Translations under genes and position numbers: made by a program
Source of the DNA: Kribbella monticola
GTDB taxonomy: Bacteria; Actinomycetota; Actinomycetes; Propionibacteriales; Kribbellaceae
Direction: 5' to 3'
NCBI RefSeq assembly: GCF_003261635.1
Contig: NZ_QFXK01000029.1
Coordinates: 1 to 64,000 of the forward strand
Length of the DNA: 64,000 bases
In this document: one piece after another, positions 58,932 through 64,000 of the stretch
How positions within the stretch are numbered: the first letter of the stretch is position 1
Layout: each line of letters opens with the position of its first letter
Notes under the pieces: generated by a model
Databases searched by the model: none
Seen by the model: the letters and a program-made list of their open reading frames with translations, nothing else
Told to the model about the DNA's origin: nothing

Positions 58932-60416
58932 TCATTTGAGCGTGGGCCAAAGTTCGAGGAACTGCTGGTACGAATGCTCGCCGCGGTACTCCTCCGCCGC
59001 ATGCAGTCGCCCAAAGGTGAAGGCGTTGCCGCCGGACAGGTGAACCTCGACGGCCAACTGACGAAGCAACTCCCGGCCGACCACGCTGTCCTGATGGTCG
59101 CCAAGAACCTCCTGGACCTGCTCGGCCCGGCCGGCCAGCGCAGTGGCTTCCGAGCCCATCACTGGCTCGGCCGACTCCGCGGCGTACCGGAGTCGCTTGG
59201 CTGCCTTTCGTACTTCGTGCAGCTCGTGATCCCGCGCCACCGGATCCTCGGCGGACTCCATCCGCCGGACGGCCTTCCGCATCCGCTTCCAGTCGTGCTC
59301 GAGGATCTTCGGAAGCTGCTTGGCCGCCTTCCGCTCGTCGCCGGTCAGCGGCGGGTTCGCGATCAAGTCGTCCAGCGAATCGAGCAGACGGAAGTACCGC
59401 GCACTCTCCAGCGCGGCAAGCGCATCAACCCGGGCGGCCTTGTAGACGGCCCGCAGATGGTCGTCGATGGCACCGGCGACCCGGCCCATCACCAACTCGG
59501 ATGGTTGCTCGGCGACGACGCCGGCCAGGTGTTCCCGCAGTACTTCGGCATCGCGCGCCCCGCCCAGCTCTCCGGCGAGCCATTTCAGCTCCGCCCTGAT
59601 CGCATCTCCGGCTTCGCGATCCACCACCGGGCGGTAGCTGGCCAGCGCCGACCGAAGACGCCTGGTGGCGACGCGCATCTTGTGGATGGAGTCGGGCACA
59701 TCCCGGCGTACTTCGGGATCGCGCACGCGGATCGCCTCGACCTGCGCACCGGCGTACAGGCGGAAGAGGTCGGCGGTGAGCGGCTTCTTCGGCAGCGTCC
59801 ACTCGACCGGCTGCGGGATCCGCGAACCGAGTGCCCGGGCGAGTTTGCTCGGACCCGCTGCTGGTGTCGCACCGGCGTCGCGCAGCAGCGGCTCGGCGGC
59901 TTCGAGCAGCTCGGGACCGCCGTTGACGAGTTCCAGTTCCCACTCCCGCCAGCGATCCGGCTCGGAGCCTTCGATCTCGGCGGTCACGTGGTCGTCGGCC
60001 AGTTCGGCGAGCACCTCGCCGTCGGCGTCCAGTAGCCGGTGGACGATCCGGTGGGTCCGCAGGGTGACCACGGGCGCGAGGTCGCGGTCGCGAACGTGCA
60101 CCCGAACTGCCCTGATCACCTGCAGCGGAACCTTCTGGACCGCGCGGCCGAGCGGGTGGCGGATCTCCAGCCGGCCGGCGCCGGAGCTCGGGAGTTTCAC
60201 ATGCCAGCCGTCGTCCTCGCCGCCGGTGCGTCTGCGCAGGGTCACCTTGTTCGAGGCCAGGGCGAGGTCGGCCGTGTCGAAGTACACCGCCTCCAGATCG
60301 AGCTCGACCGGTTGGGCGACGCTCGCGACCCCGGGCAGCTCGTGCAGAGCCGGCAGGATCGCGTGCTCGTCGACGTCGTACTTGGTCTCGATCTCCAACT
60401 GCTCAGTCGCGGGCAT
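58932..60416 (-). CDS. CYTH and CHAD domain protein
   Basis: The 494-aa protein has an N-terminal CYTH domain (about residues 5-200) with the LEIETKYDV metal motif (Glu8, Glu10, Lys12), and a CHAD domain from about 215 on with conserved His/Arg-rich helices (HKMRVATRRLRSALASYRPV; HELHEVRKAAKRLRYAAES). CYTH enzymes hydrolyse or bind triphosphates; CHAD binds polyphosphate. It probably acts on polyphosphate granules. ATG 60416 follows AAGGGAG. Single gene. Confidence 0.93.
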   Translation of the reverse strand: MPATEQLEIETKYDVDEHAILPALHELPGVASVAQPVELDLEAVYFDTADLALASNKVTLRRRTGGEDDGWHVKLPSSGAGRLEIRHPLGRAVQKVPLQVIRAVRVHVRDRDLAPVVTLRTHRIVHRLLDADGEVLAELADDHVTAEIEGSEPDRWREWELELVNGGPELLEAAEPLLRDAGATPAAGPSKLARALGSRIPQPVEWTLPKKPLTADLFRLYAGAQVEAIRVRDPEVRRDVPDSIHKMRVATRRLRSALASYRPVVDREAGDAIRAELKWLAGELGGARDAEVLREHLAGVVAEQPSELVMGRVAGAIDDHLRAVYKAARVDALAALESARYFRLLDSLDDLIANPPLTGDERKAAKQLPKILEHDWKRMRKAVRRMESAEDPVARDHELHEVRKAAKRLRYAAESAEPVMGSEATALAGRAEQVQEVLGDHQDSVVGRELLRQLAVEVHLSGGNAFTFGRLHAAEEYRGEHSYQQFLELWPTLK

Positions 60417-60464
60417 ACTCCCTTGTCTACCAGCCCGGACCAACCGGCCCCACCCCTGCGCGCG

Positions 60465-60632
60465 TCACAGTTCGCGCCCGGCCGTTGCCCGCAATTCGGC
60501 GAGCACCCGCTCTGCGTCGCGGTCCTGGACATCGCTGCTGCCGGACGTTCGCGGGCGCGGGTGTGGTTGCCGGCGGCGGTTGCGTTCGAGGGCAGCGACG
60601 ACGATCGCGGCGATGACGATCAGCCAGACCAC
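60465..60632 (-). CDS. Small single-helix membrane protein, unknown
   Basis: The 55-aa frame from GTG 60632 reads VWLIVIAAIVVAALERNRRR followed by a polar, charged tail ending in RVLAELRATAGREL. GGGAG lies about 9 bases before the start. It overlaps the end of the methyltransferase gene by 13 bases and is in the same direction. It is plausibly real because the helix and start signals agree, but no family is recognised. Confidence 0.45.
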   Translation of the reverse strand: MVWLIVIAAIVVAALERNRRRQPHPRPRTSGSSDVQDRDAERVLAELRATAGREL

Positions 60633-61462
60633 GAGCCCACTCCCTCGGTCGCTGCGGCCTTGACCCCGACGGCTTTGAAGAACGTGTAGTGGAAGGTGCC
60701 GCCCGGTTCGGCCGCTCGTTCGAGGGCCCGAATTCCCTGCTCCCATTGGGTTTCTGTGCGGAGACCGCTGGCGATGGAGCGGTCGCGGACCGACTCGACC
60801 ATCGCGATGAACGTCTTGCGGGTGAACCCGTCGACCAGGTGTGGCAGCGTCTCGTCGGCGTACACCGTGAGCGGCCGGGCGCTGACCTCGTCGTACCCGG
60901 CTTCCGTCAGCAGCGGCTGCAGTCGTCGCCCGATCAGTGCGTCGCCACCGGCCTCGGCCTGGAGTTCGACCAGGCAATCGATCACGCGTTGCGCGTTTGT
61001 ACTGCGGGGGTGGAAGAACGCGGACTCGTGATCGCCTTCGATGACGGTGATCGATCCGCCCGGTCGCAGCAGGCGGCGCAGCTTCGCCAGTGCCTCGGCG
61101 GGGTGTGGCAGGTGCTCGAGTACGAAACATATGAAGAGGTGGTCGAACGTCTGGTCCTCGAACGGCAGGGTGAGCAGATCGCCGTGCTGCCACTCGACGT
61201 TGGCCTGCGGAGCCGTCGCGGCGACGCGGGCTTTGGCGTGGGCGAGCGATTCTTCGGAGATGTCGACGGCGGTGAGCCGGATGCCCGGACTCCTCGTCAC
61301 CAGTTGCACGGTCTGCGCGCCGACCCCGCAGCCCACCTCCAGCACTTTGCTGCCCGGCTCGTACTGCGTATCGCCGTGCAGCAGGTCGGCCAAGGTACCC
61401 GCCTGGTCGGTCAGTCGGCGGGTCTCGGCGGTCGTATATCCGTGGACGTAATCAGTTCCCAT
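60620..61462 (-). CDS. Class I SAM-dependent methyltransferase (UbiE/COQ5-like)
   Basis: The 280-aa protein has motif I KVLEVGCGVGAQT near residue 40, AVDISEESLAHAKAR (motif II) and HLFICFVLEHLPHPAEALA followed by LRPGGSITVIEGDH. This fits a small-molecule C- or O-methyltransferase with a C-terminal substrate domain. AGGGTGGAG lies before the ATG. It is divergent from a MocR-type regulator with a 28-base spacer, so the regulator may control it. Confidence 0.85.
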   Translation of the reverse strand: MGTDYVHGYTTAETRRLTDQAGTLADLLHGDTQYEPGSKVLEVGCGVGAQTVQLVTRSPGIRLTAVDISEESLAHAKARVAATAPQANVEWQHGDLLTLPFEDQTFDHLFICFVLEHLPHPAEALAKLRRLLRPGGSITVIEGDHESAFFHPRSTNAQRVIDCLVELQAEAGGDALIGRRLQPLLTEAGYDEVSARPLTVYADETLPHLVDGFTRKTFIAMVESVRDRSIASGLRTETQWEQGIRALERAAEPGGTFHYTFFKAVGVKAAATEGVGSWSG

Positions 61463-61490
61463 GACTCCACCCTGAGGTCACAATGGTCTA

Positions 61491-63062
61491 GTGAACAGGT
61501 CCATATCCGGCGTGATCAGTAGGTCCAAAAGCGGAGCCGACTTCCTGCAGTTGTCGTTCGGCGACGTCCCGGCCGGCGGGTTGGCCAGTTGGCTGGCGTC
61601 GCAGCTCCGGGCGGCCATCTCCGACGGCCGCCTCCCGATCGGCAGCCGGCTCCCGCCAACCCGCGTACTGGCGGCCGAGCTCCAGGTCTCCCGCGGCGTG
61701 GTCACCGAGGCCTACCAACGCCTCACCGAAGACGGCCACATCGCGGGCCGAGGCCGAGCAGGTACCACCGTCGTAGCCGCCCCACTCGACGACACCACCA
61801 CGTCGCCGGCAAACCCCGGCGATGGTCGCGCCAGGCCAGCGGCCGGCGGTGGATCGGCGGCGGACGGCGGGTCGGCGCACGGCGCCGGAACGGGGAGCGG
61901 CGGTGGTGCGGCGGGGGCGGTGGTGGGTGAGCCCGGGCTGGATGTGTTCGATGCGATGCGGGCGGTGCCTGCTCGACTTGATCTCACGCCGGGGGTGCCG
62001 GATCTCGCCGCGTTTCCGCGGGCGGCGTGGTTGAAGGCCGAGCGCGCGGTGCTGGACGACTTGGCGGCGGCCGAGTTCGGCTACGGCGAACCAGCCGGTA
62101 CGCCGAGGTTGCGGCGGGCTGTTGCGACCTGGCTCGCGCGCAACCGTGGCATCAAGGCGGATCCGGACGATCTCATCATCGTCGCCGGTGTCGCCCAGGC
62201 GCTCGGCCTGATCGCCCAGGTCCTCAAGGACGAGGGGACGACGGAGCTCGCGGTCGAGGATCCCGGGTCGCTCGGATCGCGGCAGCACCTGCAGAACCAC
62301 GGGATGCGGACGACACCGATCCCGGTCGACGCCGACGGGCTCTGTGTCGATCAACTCCGCGCGACGGGAGCGCGCGTAGTACTGGCGACTCCTGCACATC
62401 AGTTCCCGATGGGCGTCGTGCTCGGTGGGGAACGGCGGCGGCAGCTGATCCAGTGGGCGGCCGAGGGCGGGTTGATCGTCGAGGACGACTACGACGCGGA
62501 ACACCGGTACGACCGGCCGCCCGTGCCCGCGTTGCGAGCGATGCTGAGCGATCGGGTGATCTACACAGGCAGCGTTTCGAAGCTCCTCGCACCTTCGCTC
62601 CGCATCGGATGGATGCTCCCGCCACCGCAGTACAAGGATGCTCTGATCCGCGCCAAACGCCTTGCAGACCTGGGAAATGCGAGCCTTCCCCAACTGGTGC
62701 TCGCCCAGCTGATGGACTCAGGCGACCTGGAACGCCAACTCCGCTACGTCCGCCGCCGTCACCGCCAGCGCCGCGACGCCATCATCGATGCCATCGGCAA
62801 CCATTTGCCCACGGCAACAGTCCACGGCGCCGCCGCCGGCCTCCACCTCACCATCACCTTCGACACCCCCTTGGACGACGTCGCCCTCGCCAGAACCGCC
62901 CTCGCCCTCGGCGTCAAAACCCAACCCCTCTCCTGGCACGCCCAAACCCCCACCCCACCAGGCCTCGTCCTCGGCTACGCAGCCCGCACCCCCACCGCCC
63001 TGACCGAAGCCATCACCACCCTCGCCACAGCCCTCCAGCAAACAACAAACAAGGATAGATAG
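61491..63062 (+). CDS. MocR/PdxR-type GntR regulator with aminotransferase-like domain
   Basis: The 523-aa protein starts with a GntR HTH (residues about 25-90: LASQLRAAISDGRLPIGSRL; LQVSRGVVTEAYQRL), a Gly/Ala-rich linker, and a fold type I aminotransferase domain. PLP lysine is Lys364 in YTGSVSKLLAPSLRIGW, and the Asp of VEDDYDAEHRY contacts the cofactor. Such regulators bind PLP and an amine and control vitamin B6 or GABA-type genes. GTG 61491 has no ribosome binding site and lies 6 bases after CACAAT, so it is probably leaderless. Confidence 0.9.
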   Translation: MNRSISGVISRSKSGADFLQLSFGDVPAGGLASWLASQLRAAISDGRLPIGSRLPPTRVLAAELQVSRGVVTEAYQRLTEDGHIAGRGRAGTTVVAAPLDDTTTSPANPGDGRARPAAGGGSAADGGSAHGAGTGSGGGAAGAVVGEPGLDVFDAMRAVPARLDLTPGVPDLAAFPRAAWLKAERAVLDDLAAAEFGYGEPAGTPRLRRAVATWLARNRGIKADPDDLIIVAGVAQALGLIAQVLKDEGTTELAVEDPGSLGSRQHLQNHGMRTTPIPVDADGLCVDQLRATGARVVLATPAHQFPMGVVLGGERRRQLIQWAAEGGLIVEDDYDAEHRYDRPPVPALRAMLSDRVIYTGSVSKLLAPSLRIGWMLPPPQYKDALIRAKRLADLGNASLPQLVLAQLMDSGDLERQLRYVRRRHRQRRDAIIDAIGNHLPTATVHGAAAGLHLTITFDTPLDDVALARTALALGVKTQPLSWHAQTPTPPGLVLGYAARTPTALTEAITTLATALQQTTNKDR

Positions 63063-63075
63063 AAGCAATATCTTG

Positions 63076-63113
63076 TGTAGTACATAAGCGAGGTTTTGTA
63101 GTACATTACTGAG
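63076..63113 (+). promoter_or_regulatory. Promoter/operator with a 21-base tandem unit before the toxin-antitoxin genes
   Basis: TGTAGTACAT at 63076-63085 is repeated at 63097-63106, 21 bases apart, each followed by a similar GAGG. GTAGTAC is itself a near palindrome. TACATT (63102-63107) ends 6 bases before GTG 63114, which suits a leaderless transcript. The RHH antitoxin would bind here to repress the operon. Confidence 0.6.
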
Positions 63114-63392
63114 GTGGCGATCACGTGGGCACCCAGCGCGGACAAGCACGGCATCGACCGCGAGGACGCGCTGCACGCGATAATGAACGCCTACTACGTC
63201 GAGCGGGAGTTCGACGAGCCACGACCACCGGCCGAGATCCGGCCCACGTTGTTCATCGGTCCGCCTCGGCGACTGGGTGGGGAGCTGCTGGAGGTCATGG
63301 TTGAGGTGAGTCCTCCGCGCGATCTGCACATCTTTCATGTGATGGTTGCCCGGCCAAAACATCTCAAGCGGATGGAGGAGGGAAATGACTGA
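63114..63392 (+). CDS. BrnT-like toxin of a type II toxin-antitoxin pair
   Basis: The 92-aa protein reads ITWAPSADKHGIDREDALHA at the start and LLEVMVEVSPPRDLHIFHVM then VARPKHLKRMEEG at the end. This is the BrnT-type plan: a W..sADKHGI start and a final ArgLys-rich strand/helix. BrnT proteins are RelE-fold ribonucleases that inhibit growth. Its stop overlaps the ATG of the antitoxin gene by 8 bases. GTG 63114 has no separate ribosome binding site. Assignment is moderate; it could be a related uncharacterised toxin family. Confidence 0.65.
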   Translation: MAITWAPSADKHGIDREDALHAIMNAYYVEREFDEPRPPAEIRPTLFIGPPRRLGGELLEVMVEVSPPRDLHIFHVMVARPKHLKRMEEGND

Positions 63393-63702
63393 GAAGGACT
63401 ACGACGCTGCGGCCGAGTGGGCTGAGCATGAGATGAGGCTGCCGGCCGGCTCGAGGTCCAGCCTGCGTGGCGAGGCTGCAGCCGCCTTCGGGCGTGAATT
63501 GGTCGAGCGCTCGCAGGGTGGCCGGCCGTCGATCGATCCTGAGGCCGGTCCCGGTGAGAAGTCACCGGTCCGGCAGGTTCGGCTTCCGCGCGCGCTCAAC
63601 GCAGATCTCGACGCGTTCGCCAAGAGTCATCACCGCAAGCCGAGCGATGTTCTGCGCGAGGCCCTGAGCGAGTATCTGGCGACTCACAAGAACGCCAGCT
63701 GA
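63385..63702 (+). CDS. Ribbon-helix-helix antitoxin of the TA pair
   Basis: The 105-aa protein has an acidic N-terminal half that would wrap the toxin (EKDYDAAAEWAEHEMRLPAG) and a C-terminal RHH DNA-binding domain (VRQVRLPRALNADLDAFAKS; RKPSDVLREALSEYLATH). ATG 63385 with GGAGGG upstream lies inside the toxin gene end. RHH antitoxins both block the toxin and repress the promoter, which fits the repeated operator at 63076. Confidence 0.75.
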   Translation: MTEKDYDAAAEWAEHEMRLPAGSRSSLRGEAAAAFGRELVERSQGGRPSIDPEAGPGEKSPVRQVRLPRALNADLDAFAKSHHRKPSDVLREALSEYLATHKNAS

Positions 63703-64000
63703 TCAGCGGGTGTAGAGGCCGTTGATGGAGAGGGCGAAGGCGACCATGGTGTCGGGGTCGGGGTGGGGGATGCCGATCGGGATCAGGTCGACGAGTTTGC
63801 CGGTGCCGACACGGATGGTGCCGCGGCCGGTGGTGGTGTCGACGTAGCCCTCGTCGCCGAGGGGGACGGACATCGAGGTGGGTGCCTTGCGGATCGGGAC
63901 CATCGCCGCCTCGGCGTCCGTGACCCGGCGAGCAGTGGTGTAGAGGACGCCGGTCGCCGTGATCCAGCCGCAGACCGGGTCGCCGGCGGACGTCTCGCTA
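63703..64000 (-). CDS. Partial protein of unknown function (5' end beyond the window)
   Basis: The frame is open from the window end to TGA at 63703 and gives about 98 residues. It reads SAGDPVCGWITATGVLYTTA, then VPLGDEGYVDTTTGRGTIRV and MVAFALSINGLYTR at the end. The pattern is reminiscent of secreted DUF3558-like actinobacterial proteins (Cys near a hydrophobic stretch, GDE-x-Y), but identity is not secure. The start and any signal peptide lie outside. It is convergent with the antitoxin gene, with no gap. Confidence 0.6.
   Translation of the reverse strand, partial: SETSAGDPVCGWITATGVLYTTARRVTDAEAAMVPIRKAPTSMSVPLGDEGYVDTTTGRGTIRVGTGKLVDLIPIGIPHPDPDTMVAFALSINGLYTR

Overview
This window is high-GC actinobacterial chromosome. 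Dense convergent and divergent gene pairs, frequent 4-bp ATGA/GTGA overlaps, GTG starts, leaderless-looking promoters, DUF3073, SigE-type sigma and MocR regulators all fit. The style (soil actinobacterium, many secreted proteins, GTAC-rich sequence) suggests Kribbella or a related Propionibacteriales genus; that is inference, because no rRNA or taxonomic marker was compared. No tRNA, rRNA or CRISPR array was seen.

Layout. 1-1860 is a decaying accessory island: the right end of an IS21-family element with the istB 3' end, a frameshifted lipoprotein gene cut by that element, a damaged secreted-protein gene, a tyrosine-integrase remnant beside a hexanucleotide repeat, and an orphan Imm53-type immunity gene. 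1960-19507 holds mostly small housekeeping and stress genes (SDR, YCII, methyltransferase, CMD pair, VOC, GNAT, nitrilase-like, GIY-YIG, phosphatase, MFS pump with TetR). Within it is a GH16 glycanase behind a ydaO-type c-di-AMP riboswitch. 19688-23805 has a secreted beta-helix protein with RTX-like repeats, a threonine dehydratase-like enzyme and an NlpC/P60 hydrolase. The hydrolase lies behind a second c-di-AMP riboswitch and two Crp-like sites. 24089-27951 pairs a NarL-type two-component system with an ABC exporter. 28168-31393 carries DUF3073, purM and purF.

31412-33926 is the most unusual part: a 50-residue secreted peptide gene divergent from a TrmB/LuxR-like regulator, followed by a paralogous regulator broken by one in-frame TGA and what looks like a second secreted-peptide gene broken by one in-frame TAA. 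This reads as a peptide-plus-regulator module with a decaying duplicate. A solitary Mrr-like nuclease follows.

35936-40172 has the split proton-translocating transhydrogenase operon (pntAA-pntAB-pntB) and an M20 peptidase. 41218-47488 has a membrane Ser/Thr kinase divergent from four tandem paralogous membrane-anchored beta-propeller-like proteins. 48365-52710 holds a SigE-type sigma factor with its membrane partner, an expansin-like protein and an esterase/TetR pair. 52732-58842 is a LytS/LytTR system running into two acetate-permease-type symporters and DUF485. The right end has a CYTH-CHAD protein, a methyltransferase, a MocR regulator, a BrnT-like toxin-antitoxin pair with a duplicated promoter/operator unit, and a partial gene.
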